A DNA stretch of 5,837 nucleotides from Magnetococcales bacterium (GTDB taxonomy: Bacteria > Pseudomonadota > Magnetococcia > Magnetococcales > DC0425bin3). The stretch is taken from positions 1 to 5,837 of the forward strand of contig JADGCJ010000188.1 of assembly GCA_015229045.1 (NCBI GenBank), given 5' to 3'. How positions within the stretch are numbered: the first letter of the stretch is position 1; each line of letters opens with the position of its first letter. The notes beneath the pieces are model-generated. The model did not search any database. It saw only the letters and a program-made list of their open reading frames with translations, and was not told the origin of the DNA. Shown here piece by piece: positions 1 to 5,526 of the stretch. The translations under genes and the position numbers were made by a program.

Positions 1-310
1 TGATGGCCACGGTGACATGCTGCCGGGTCAGTTTGGAGAGGGCATGGACCATGACATAGGAGGGATCGGCCAGGGGTTGATCAAGGTCGAGCAAGGCGGC
101 CAGCAGGGTTTTGCCCTCGGAACCTTCCAGAACGGCAGTGGCCCAGTGGGGAAATGACTGGGTAAAACTGACCAGATGAAGCATGACGTAGACAGCGACG
201 AATACCAGCAGAAAGAGTAGAACGGCGAAGATGGACAACCGACCGGAATTGGCCCCTCGGGTCGGGGCGGGAGTGGAAAGGCTGTCTAAAACCGCTGGTT
301 GCGTTATCAT
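1..310 (-). CDS. Single-pass membrane protein, N-terminal part only (runs off left edge)
   Basis: An open frame of 103 codons starts at an ATG at 310 and is still open at base 1, so the C-terminus lies outside the window. A Shine-Dalgarno AAGGAG (318-323 on the minus strand) sits 7 nt upstream of the ATG and supports this start. Residues 1-24 are polar and rich in Pro, Thr and Ser. Residues 26-45 are a strong hydrophobic segment (SIFAVLLFLLVFVAVYVMLH) that should be a membrane anchor. The remainder (QSFPHW..., then a Leu/Asp-rich stretch) would lie on the far side of the membrane if the short N-terminus is cytoplasmic. This resembles sensor or anchored periplasmic proteins, but no family can be named from the visible part. 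It is divergent from larB across 107 bp. I am confident it is a real gene and make no functional claim. Confidence 0.72.
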   Translation of the reverse strand, partial: MITQPAVLDSLSTPAPTRGANSGRLSIFAVLLFLLVFVAVYVMLHLVSFTQSFPHWATAVLEGSEGKTLLAALLDLDQPLADPSYVMVHALSKLTRQHVTVAI

Positions 311-317
311 GGCAGGG

Positions 318-323
318 CTCCTT
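318..323 (-). promoter_or_regulatory. Ribosome binding site of the left-edge membrane protein
   Basis: AAGGAG on the minus strand lies 7 nt before the ATG at 310. It is a near-perfect Shine-Dalgarno match and fixes the start of a gene that is otherwise truncated by the window edge. Confidence 0.7.
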
Positions 324-406
324 TGACCCGCCGACCATGGTAGCCCAGGAAGATCCCGCTGCCAATGTGTCAGACAGTCGGGTCGTTCTTCCCTTGTGCC
401 GGATTT

Positions 407-410
407 GAGG
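407..410 (+). promoter_or_regulatory. Ribosome binding site of larB
   Basis: GAGG lies 7 nt upstream of the ATG at 418. It favours this start over the in-frame ATG at 433. A short upstream frame (337-408) has its TGA stop overlapping this site. Confidence 0.5.
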
Positions 411-417
411 ATATCCC

Positions 418-1194
418 ATGACAGACGGTATCATGTCCCCGGAAAAGATGCGCACGTTGTTGGAAGAGGTGGCCACGGGATCGCTTGCGGTTGATGAGGC
501 CTTGAACCGCCTGCGACACTTTCCGGTGGAAAAGGTCAGCTCCCGGGGAGAGGTCATCGGGCGGGTGGATACGCAACGCTGGTTGCGTCAGGGCTTTCCG
601 GAGGTGATCCTGGGTCTGGGCAAAAAGATGGCCCATCTGGAAAAGATCATCGAACACGCCTTGGAGCATGAGGGCAATCTTCTGATCACCCGGGTGGTTG
701 CGAAACGGGCCAACCGGCTTCGCAAACGCTTCCCGGTTCTGGCCTACGATCCTTTGGCCAGGGCCCTCTATCGTCAAGAGACGGCCGACGACGAGGGATT
801 GGTGGTGGTGCTGTGCGCGGGGACCGCCGATGTGCCGGTGGCGGCGGAGGCGGTATTGACGGCGCGCATGTTCGGGGCGCGGGTTGTGACCCATTTCGAC
901 GCGGGCGTGGCCGGGCTGCATCGCCTGCTCGAAGCGGAAGAGCTGCTGGAACGGGGACGGGTCTTCGTGGTGGTGGCGGGCATGGAAGGGGCCCTGCCGT
1001 CGGTGGTGGGAGGGCTGGTGCGTCGTCCGGTCATCGCCGTGCCGACCTCCCAGGGCTATGGCGCCTCCTTCGGCGGTTTGTCGGCTCTGTTGGCCATGCT
1101 CAACAGTTGCGCTTCCAATGTTTCGGTGGTCAACATCGATAACGGTTTCGGCGCCGGTTTCGCGGCGGGATTGATCAATCGCTGGAGGGAGTGA
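418..1194 (+). CDS. larB: LarB, pyridinium-3,5-biscarboxylic acid mononucleotide synthase (nickel pincer cofactor biosynthesis)
   Basis: LarB is a cytoplasmic enzyme that carboxylates C5 of the pyridinium ring of nicotinic acid adenine dinucleotide and releases AMP. The product is the biscarboxylated mononucleotide that LarE (sulfur insertion) and LarC (nickel insertion) turn into the cofactor of lactate racemase and related enzymes. The 258-residue protein has usual LarB length. The N-terminal half carries the family motif RQGFPEVILGLGK (57-69). The C-terminal half (about 127-253) is PurE/AIR-carboxylase-like, with AGTADVPVAAEA (134-145), VAGMEGALPSVVGGL (186-200) and PTSQGYGASFGGLSAL (209-224). 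Cys231 in NSCASNVSVVNIDNG aligns with the catalytic cysteine reported for the Lactiplantibacillus enzyme. The ATG at 418 follows GAGG (407-410) by 7 nt; an in-frame ATG at 433 has no such site. No larA, larC or larE lies in the window. The last 20 bp overlap the convergent gene. Confidence 0.95.
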   Translation: MTDGIMSPEKMRTLLEEVATGSLAVDEALNRLRHFPVEKVSSRGEVIGRVDTQRWLRQGFPEVILGLGKKMAHLEKIIEHALEHEGNLLITRVVAKRANRLRKRFPVLAYDPLARALYRQETADDEGLVVVLCAGTADVPVAAEAVLTARMFGARVVTHFDAGVAGLHRLLEAEELLERGRVFVVVAGMEGALPSVVGGLVRRPVIAVPTSQGYGASFGGLSALLAMLNSCASNVSVVNIDNGFGAGFAAGLINRWRE

Positions 1195-2545
1195 TGTTCT
1201 CCTCCCGGTGGGACGACAGGATGATGTTGTTGGCCCGGTAGGTGCCGTCCCGGCCGGGCGATACCTGAAACTGCACCTCGTCTCCGGGTTGGGGCAGCGG
1301 TTCCAGTTGATCCATCTCCGAAATGTGCAAATAGACGTTGTTGCGACGGCATTTGGCGAAACCGTAACCCTTTTCCGGAAAAAAGACCGTCACCGTGGCC
1401 CGTTCCAGGCTGCCGATGATCAGATTGTCTCCCGGACCGACACTTTGTTGATCCCCGATGAAGGGTCGGAGGAAGGTTGCCGTCAAGCCCTCTTCATCGG
1501 AGCCGGAATTGACGGTGAACTCCACCACTTCGTCCAGGGTGAAGCGGCATTCCCGGTTTTCATGGCTGGTGAAATGCAGCGAAATCGCTTGTCCGTCATG
1601 GTCCCGAATAGTGATGTCGCCGGAGCCGTCGGCGTGCAGATTGGTGATGCGGCCCTGCAGACGACTGCCCATGACCAGCACCGAGCAGGCCTGAGGGCGT
1701 CCCCCTTTGCCCGGTTTGATGGCGAAGTAGACCTGGTCGTGTTCGTGTAGCGGCGTCTGATTTACAACAAATGTCATGTGGACATAAATCTCGTTGTAAT
1801 CGCTATCGTTTCCGGAATATTCAATAAAACCGAAACCGCGCTCTTTTTTGAAGGCGGAGACCCTCCCGAAGTAGCGATTCTTTTCGCTTGGCATCGGAGA
1901 TGTTTCCGGAACCGGGAGCAGTGGTTGAGTGGGAACGGGCCCGTCCAGTGGATGGGAGGTCAGATAGTCCGCATTTTCGCGCCAAACCAGGGCCATCAGG
2001 GAGACCGGGTGGGGAGAACCCGGCAGCAGCGTGGGGGGCAGGCTTTGCAGACAGTGGTTCAATCGTGCGTCGGAGAACCATTCCGCTCCGTGTTGGACCA
2101 GCCAGGTTTGGGCCGCATGCCACATCGACTCTTCCAGCAGGATGGCGTTGCCCCGTGCCCGGTCGCAGAGTCGGGCGGCCAGATCGAGAGTCAGACCCAG
2201 GTATTCCTTCAGATGAGGCGAGAGTTCCAAAAGATGCAACGGGCCGGCAGCCATGGCGATGCGCAGGGGCAGCGCCTGTCGCGAAAGGGTGTGTTGCAGC
2301 TCCAGCGCTGCCTGCAACGGCGCGGGAGAAGGTTCGAACAGGGCAATGAGACCGGGACCGGCCAGTTTGATCACCTCGCCCCGGTGTCGATGCACGATCT
2401 CTGTCGTGGTTTGATAATATTGGCTCAGCAAATCGCGCCAACCCGCCTCGTCGGAGCGTTCCCGCAGCCGATTGGGATTGTGCAGACGGACACACCAGAC
2501 GCACGGGGCCAGGAGTGAGGTATGAAAGGGTGAGCCATTACCCAC
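1175..2545 (-). CDS. Degenerate class III nucleotide cyclase-like domain fused to three cold-shock/OB domains
   Basis: About 456 residues from a GTG at 2545. Residues 12-190 resemble a class III cyclase homology domain: HRHRGEVIKLAGPGLIALFE aligns with the HRGEVVKxxGDGxxAxF region, and YLGLTLDLAARLCDRARGNAILL with the VNxAARL region. Key residues are lost. The first metal-binding Asp aligns with Arg20 (CVRLHN for FADIxG), the second with Pro64 (GPG for GDG), and the transition-state Asn with Asp121; the partner Arg125 remains. Catalysis is therefore unlikely, and a sensory or dimerising role is inferred. After a Pro-rich linker, residues 223-292 are a cold-shock domain with RNP1 GFGFIE (237-242) and RNP2 IYVHMT (253-258). 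Residues 294-361 are a divergent OB-like unit, and 374-444 a further cold-shock domain with KGYGFAK (392-398) and VYLHIS (404-409). Nucleic-acid binding is expected. A TTG at 2563 is an alternative start, but only the GTG follows an AAGGA. No signal peptide; probably cytoplasmic. Confidence 0.85.
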   Translation of the reverse strand: MGNGSPFHTSLLAPCVWCVRLHNPNRLRERSDEAGWRDLLSQYYQTTTEIVHRHRGEVIKLAGPGLIALFEPSPAPLQAALELQHTLSRQALPLRIAMAAGPLHLLELSPHLKEYLGLTLDLAARLCDRARGNAILLEESMWHAAQTWLVQHGAEWFSDARLNHCLQSLPPTLLPGSPHPVSLMALVWRENADYLTSHPLDGPVPTQPLLPVPETSPMPSEKNRYFGRVSAFKKERGFGFIEYSGNDSDYNEIYVHMTFVVNQTPLHEHDQVYFAIKPGKGGRPQACSVLVMGSRLQGRITNLHADGSGDITIRDHDGQAISLHFTSHENRECRFTLDEVVEFTVNSGSDEEGLTATFLRPFIGDQQSVGPGDNLIIGSLERATVTVFFPEKGYGFAKCRRNNVYLHISEMDQLEPLPQPGDEVQFQVSPGRDGTYRANNIILSSHREENITPSSD

Positions 2546-2554
2546 GGCGGTTAA

Positions 2555-2559
2555 TCCTT
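2555..2559 (-). promoter_or_regulatory. Ribosome binding site deciding the GTG start of the cyclase/cold-shock gene
   Basis: AAGGA on the minus strand lies 9 nt before the GTG at 2545. The upstream in-frame TTG at 2563 would place this site inside the coding region and has no Shine-Dalgarno of its own. No ATG occurs in the first 95 codons of this frame. Confidence 0.55.
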
Positions 2560-2582
2560 GCAAGAGCCACGAATTGGGGTTT

Positions 2583-2612
2583 CGTATACCAGTCCACTGG
2601 CACCTTTGTCTA
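2583..2612 (-). promoter_or_regulatory. Candidate sigma70 promoter for the cyclase/cold-shock gene
   Basis: On the minus strand, TAGACA (2607-2612, 5 of 6 to TTGACA) is separated by 18 nt from TATACG (2583-2588, 4 of 6 to TATAAT). The -10 is preceded by an extended-type TG. Transcription would begin near 2576, giving a leader of about 30 nt to the GTG at 2545. This is a consensus match by eye only. Confidence 0.45.
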
Positions 2613-2668
2613 CCCGGGCCTCTTGCCCCCCCTGCAAAGAGCTTGCTGCAACGACTGGTTTTTCACGA

Positions 2669-2674
2669 CATAAT
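2669..2674 (+). promoter_or_regulatory. Candidate -10 box for the cNMP-binding protein gene
   Basis: CATAAT matches the sigma70 -10 consensus at 5 of 6 positions, about 34 bp before the ATG at 2708. The -35 is poor: CTGCAA at 2646-2651 with a 17-nt spacer, or TTGCTG at 2643-2648 with an overlong spacer. If this box is real, transcription starts near 2681, after the TTG at 2558, so the long N-terminal extension of the open frame would not be translated. A poor -35 with activator-dependent initiation is possible. Confidence 0.3.
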
Positions 2675-2707
2675 CTGTTAAAACGGGATGATGTGCGGCA
2701 ATCCCGG

Positions 2708-3460
2708 ATGAGACATGAGCGAACCATGCACGAACTCCAGGCAGTATCCTCTTCCCATCTTCTGCAGCTGCTGGCCTCGTTGTCCTTTTTTCAGGAGGTT
2801 CCCGAGCGTGAGCGGAAAGAACTGCTGAATTTTCTGGGGCAGGGGGTACGCCTCCTCAGCTACCGCATGGGAGAGTTCCTGATCCGGCAGCAGGATGCCA
2901 AGGAAAAGAGCTTTTTCATCCTCCTCTCCGGCCAGGCCAGTGTGGTCAAGAGCGGCAGTTCCATGCCTCTGGCCCAGTTGCAGACCGGTGAGTGTTTCGG
3001 CGAGGTTTCGTTTCTGACCGACCGGCCCCGTATTTCCAACGTGATCGTTCACGCGCCGGAATTGCCTCGGGACACCGCCTTGCGCACTTTGCTGGAGGAG
3101 ATTCTGGGCATGCCGCTGGTTGAGCGGGCGCAGGACAATCCCGCCCTGGTCATGTGTCTGGATCGGGAGGTGTTGCCGAAACTGTCCGTTTCCTTGCGCA
3201 ACCAGCTCAAATCCCGAATCATCGCCCAGATGGCCGGTCGCCTCAACGACATGAACGAACGCATCACCCATGTCACCGGCCAGACCCCGCTGCTCTCGGA
3301 AGAGGGGGATTTCGACGACCTGGTCAACAAGGCCGCCGGTCAGGAGAGCCTCTCCCTTTCGCCGGAGGAACAGGAATTCTTCAAGGATCAGTTGATTGGA
3401 CGCCTGATCCAGGTGATGGACGAGATGAATGTCCAATTGACCCATATGGGGTCGGAGTGA
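2708..3460 (+). CDS. Cyclic nucleotide-binding (cNMP/CAP_ED) domain protein without DNA-binding domain
   Basis: About 250 residues from the ATG at 2708. Residues 20-120 form a cNMP-binding fold: FFQEVPERERKELLNFL, then YRMGEFLIRQQD, FFILLSGQASVV, and the phosphate-binding cassette GECFGEVSFLTDRPRISNV (94-112). Glu99 and Arg108, which in CRP-type domains contact the ribose 2'-OH and cyclic phosphate, are both present, so ligand binding is plausible. The C-terminal half has no helix-turn-helix, kinase or channel domain. It holds amphipathic helices, including two similar segments (166-189 and 228-247) that both end in DMN/EMN...THV/THM. A protein-interaction output is inferred. The start is uncertain: the frame is open back to a TTG at 2558, but that would overlap the divergent gene; GTG 2693 and ATG 2726 are alternatives, and none has a strong Shine-Dalgarno. 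It is divergent from the cyclase-like gene and ends 9 bp from the convergent Sel1 gene. Confidence 0.85.
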   Translation: MRHERTMHELQAVSSSHLLQLLASLSFFQEVPERERKELLNFLGQGVRLLSYRMGEFLIRQQDAKEKSFFILLSGQASVVKSGSSMPLAQLQTGECFGEVSFLTDRPRISNVIVHAPELPRDTALRTLLEEILGMPLVERAQDNPALVMCLDREVLPKLSVSLRNQLKSRIIAQMAGRLNDMNERITHVTGQTPLLSEEGDFDDLVNKAAGQESLSLSPEEQEFFKDQLIGRLIQVMDEMNVQLTHMGSE

Positions 3461-3469
3461 CGCCCCGGA

Positions 3470-4684
3470 CTATCTGGAAGCGTGGCGTTTCAACTCCGCC
3501 CGTACCCGCTGAGCCTGCTCCTTGAAAGCGTTTGCCACCCCCTTGTTGCCGCGTTCTTTCTGCGCCAGTTCATCGTATTTGGCCGCCACTTTGGCCAGTC
3601 CCGCCCTGGCTTGTTGATTGTTCGGATCCAGCCGCAAAATTTCCCGATATTGTTCAAAAGCGTTGTTGCCTCCTTCGGGCGAAGCCAGCCGGGAGCGTTC
3701 GATGTTGAGTTGCGCCGCCTCCAGCAGTTTCCGGATGCGCTGTTGCCTGTTTTCCGCAGTGCGTACCGGTTCTTGAGGGGTTACGGCGTGAACGGCTTTT
3801 TCGGGCGGTTGTGGCGAGGCTCTCCTCGGACGGGTGGTATCGGCGTTTGGTGACATCAGCTCGGTTGCACCGGCCGGCGTGGGTTTGAAGGCGTCGGTCA
3901 GATGTTGAGATTCAGCCAGTTGATCGGGGCTGAGATGGGCCGCAATTTTTTCCCGCGCTTCCCGAGCGCCGGGGAGACCCTGCCGGGCTGCCAGATGGAT
4001 CCAGTGATGGGCCTGGATGAGGTCGGGAGGCAGCACGGATCCGGCGCCTTTGACGTAGAGAATGCCCAGGTTGAGCTGCGCCGGGGCATGATCCTGGTTG
4101 GCGGCCAGCCGGGTCCAGTGCAGCCCTTGAGCGAAGTCCTGGGCCACGCCTTCTCCCTGAATATAGAACAGTCCCAGGTTGGATTGGGCGCCACGATGAT
4201 TCTGCGCGGCGGCGGCTCGAAACCATTTCACCGCGGAGTCCAGGTCCCGGTTGCCGCCAATACCTTGATTGTTAAGAATGCCCAGATTGAACTGAGCCTC
4301 CATGTGGTCTTGTATGGCGGCTTGTTCGAACCAGTAGCGGGCTTTGCTCAGGTCGGCCTCGCGACCCCGTCCTTCGGCGAAGAGGACGCCCAGATTGAAC
4401 TGGGCCGGGGCGTGCCCCTGTTCGGCGGCGCGCAGAAACCAGTTGAAGGCTTCCTGATCGTCTCGCGGCACTCCCTGTCCTTTGCTGTAGAGAACCCCCA
4501 GATTGGATTGGGCCGCCGGAAGCCCGGCTTCTGCCAGAGGGCGCAGGTTTTCCAGGGCCTGGGCGTAGTCATCCAGCAACAGACCGGCCATCCCCTCCTC
4601 GAAACTGGGAGCAGCCAGGGCCGGTTGCCGAAGGAGCAAACCGAGAAGAATGAGAAAAAGTTGCAGGTGGCGGGAAGGTGACAT
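3470..4684 (-). CDS. Exported Sel1-like repeat protein with C-terminal TPR-type region
   Basis: About 404 residues from the ATG at 4684. Residues 1-25 are a typical Sec signal peptide: basic start (MSPSRH), Leu-rich core, and ALA/ALAA before PSF, so a periplasmic location is expected. Residues 39-256 contain about six Sel1-like repeats of 36-38 residues, with the recurring pattern A...W(F/L)..AA..(G/D)H..AQ.NLG.LY..G.GV..D. The sixth is degenerate. A Pro/Thr-rich linker (about 268-308) follows. The last 95 residues form a TPR-like helical unit containing NNAFEQYREILRLDPNNQQA (340-359) and KYDELAQKERGN. Sel1 repeats are protein-interaction scaffolds; the partner here is unknown. The frame is open upstream to a TTG at 4804, but that would put 40 residues before the signal peptide. 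The ATG lacks a strong Shine-Dalgarno. The gene ends tail-to-tail with the cNMP protein gene. Confidence 0.9.
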   Translation of the reverse strand: MSPSRHLQLFLILLGLLLRQPALAAPSFEEGMAGLLLDDYAQALENLRPLAEAGLPAAQSNLGVLYSKGQGVPRDDQEAFNWFLRAAEQGHAPAQFNLGVLFAEGRGREADLSKARYWFEQAAIQDHMEAQFNLGILNNQGIGGNRDLDSAVKWFRAAAAQNHRGAQSNLGLFYIQGEGVAQDFAQGLHWTRLAANQDHAPAQLNLGILYVKGAGSVLPPDLIQAHHWIHLAARQGLPGAREAREKIAAHLSPDQLAESQHLTDAFKPTPAGATELMSPNADTTRPRRASPQPPEKAVHAVTPQEPVRTAENRQQRIRKLLEAAQLNIERSRLASPEGGNNAFEQYREILRLDPNNQQARAGLAKVAAKYDELAQKERGNKGVANAFKEQAQRVRAELKRHASR

Positions 4685-4724
4685 GCTTGCCGTGACCCTG
4701 GAGACCGATGTTGATGAAGAGGCC

Positions 4725-4753
4725 AGGATATCACGAAGGAGGAGTAAGACCAA
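4725..4753 (-). promoter_or_regulatory. Candidate promoter for the Sel1-repeat gene
   Basis: On the minus strand, TTGGTC (4748-4753) is followed after 17 nt by TATCCT (4725-4730) with an extended-type TG one base upstream. Initiation near 4718 would leave about 33 nt before the ATG at 4684, consistent with the signal-peptide start and against the TTG at 4804. Both hexamers are weak matches. Confidence 0.3.
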
Positions 4754-4963
4754 TCGGACCTTTTCCGTGAAGGGTCGTGCGTATCGGAGACGGCATTCCG
4801 GCAAGCGGCACGAACAGGGTCTTCTTCAGCAGACCTGACCTATTGAAACGGTATATTGAAATGTAAGTGTGGCGGTCTTCCGCTGCATGGATTTTCGTCC
4901 ATTTGGTCAAGTGACCCTTCAGTCCATCCTGCAGGTTGAATCGACCACGACGCTTTTGCGCGA

Positions 4964-4993
4964 TCCGGCTCTTTTCCCGTTTCCAGAGCCGGA
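4964..4993. repeat. Inverted repeat, 9-bp perfect stem with 12-nt loop
   Basis: TCCGGCTCT (4964-4972) and AGAGCCGGA (4985-4993) are perfect reverse complements. Neither strand has a U-tract after the stem, so this is not a classical intrinsic terminator. It lies about 60 bp beyond the stop of the minus-strand gene at 5052 and could still help end or protect that transcript. A competing hairpin, CCCgTTTCC (4976-4984) with GGAAAGGG (4991-4998), shares part of the sequence. Confidence 0.5.
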
Positions 4994-5051
4994 AAGGGGG
5001 AGGTACGGTACTCTCAAAGCCGTTCAGGAACAGTGGGTGAATTATGCGGAA

Positions 5052-5504
5052 TCATCGCTTACTTTTGTTCCTTGTTCCCTTCTGAAAGATACGTTTGAGT
5101 ACGCCAAAATTTTCATCATTGTTATCGTGTGATTTTTGTTTTGTATTGTTTTCCGGGTCTTGCAGGTTGGCCCCATGTGTATTCGGATGCGGGTGTGGCT
5201 CCGGCTCACTCACGGGGACCGATTGGGTGTTCTCTTGATCACCTTCAGCTTTAGGGGGATTACGCTTAAGAATTCCCGCTTCTAGCAACTTATTGAATAA
5301 ATCTTGCATGACTCCAAAAGATTCTAAGAATCCTTGAATTGGCATTATTACATGCTGTTGCTCTTCTAGAATCGGTTGGCCTTTATCGTCACGTTCCGTG
5401 TCAGAAAAACCCATTAAGCGCATTCTTACTTTTCCTTGCGCATAATTCATCACTTTGATTGTTTCATATTGGGTTTCTTTTATTTTATTGTCCGGATTAC
5501 CCAT
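5052..5504 (-). CDS. Orphan protein of 150 residues, AT-rich gene, function unknown
   Basis: I do not recognise a family with confidence. Residues 14-80 look folded: a beta-rich start (TIKVMNYAQGKVRMRLMGF), an acidic turn (DTERDDKGQ), then a strand and helices (HVIMPIQGFLESFGVMQDLF, then a NKLLEAGIL segment). Residues 82-132 are low-complexity and rich in Pro, Asn, Glu and His (SEPEPHPHPNTHGAN), likely disordered. The C-terminus is basic (LKRIFQKGTRNKSKR). There is no signal peptide or membrane segment. The order of strands then helices is loosely like small DUF3467-type proteins, but this is a weak impression. The ATG at 5504 follows GGAG (5515-5518, minus) by 10 nt, and a TATAAT lies further upstream. 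The gene is visibly AT-richer than its neighbours (roughly 40-43 percent GC by eye), with AAA, AAT and GAA codons common, which suggests acquisition or a different selective history. Confidence 0.65.
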   Translation of the reverse strand: MGNPDNKIKETQYETIKVMNYAQGKVRMRLMGFSDTERDDKGQPILEEQQHVIMPIQGFLESFGVMQDLFNKLLEAGILKRNPPKAEGDQENTQSVPVSEPEPHPHPNTHGANLQDPENNTKQKSHDNNDENFGVLKRIFQKGTRNKSKR

Positions 5505-5526
5505 GTCTGCATCACTCCAGTTTAGA

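Larger units (their letters stand above)
4685..5051. other. Gene-poor interval of 367 bp between the Sel1 gene and the AT-rich orphan gene
   Basis: I see no convincing gene here. It holds a candidate promoter for the Sel1 gene (4725-4753, minus), a tandem pair of TATTGAAA (4841-4848 and 4854-4861, 13 bp apart), and an inverted repeat at 4964-4993. A small plus-strand frame from a GTG at 4869 to 5132 crosses it but runs antisense into the 3' end of the next gene and resembles no family I know. Confidence 0.6.

Noticed and set aside
370..921. Minus-strand frame of 183 codons opposite larB
   Set aside because: His/Gln/Arg-rich antisense of a well-conserved larB.
1778..2518. Plus-strand frame of 246 codons opposite the cyclase-like domain
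   Set aside because: Rich in Gln, Arg and Gly with no family resemblance; the minus strand encodes recognisable domains across the same bases.
2558..2707. N-terminal extension of the cNMP protein from a TTG
   Set aside because: It would overlap the divergent gene's start region and its promoter-like sequence, and the extra residues (Pro/Ser/Cys-rich) match nothing in the cNMP family.
2678..3445. Minus-strand frame of 255 codons opposite the cNMP gene
   Set aside because: It is the antisense of a clear cNMP-binding domain and shows no motif of its own.
3902..4681. Plus-strand frame of 259 codons opposite the Sel1 gene
   Set aside because: Its repeated VENAQIEL/LGRG pattern is the antisense of the Sel1 repeats. 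The minus strand gives a signal peptide and a known repeat family.
4964..4993. Intrinsic terminator of the orphan gene
   Set aside because: The stem is good but neither strand has the T-run that should follow, so it is listed only as an inverted repeat.
4869..5132. Plus-strand frame of 87 codons from a GTG in the gene-poor gap
   Set aside because: No Shine-Dalgarno, no family resemblance, and its last 27 codons are antisense to the orphan gene. It could be a decayed remnant, but I cannot support it as a gene.
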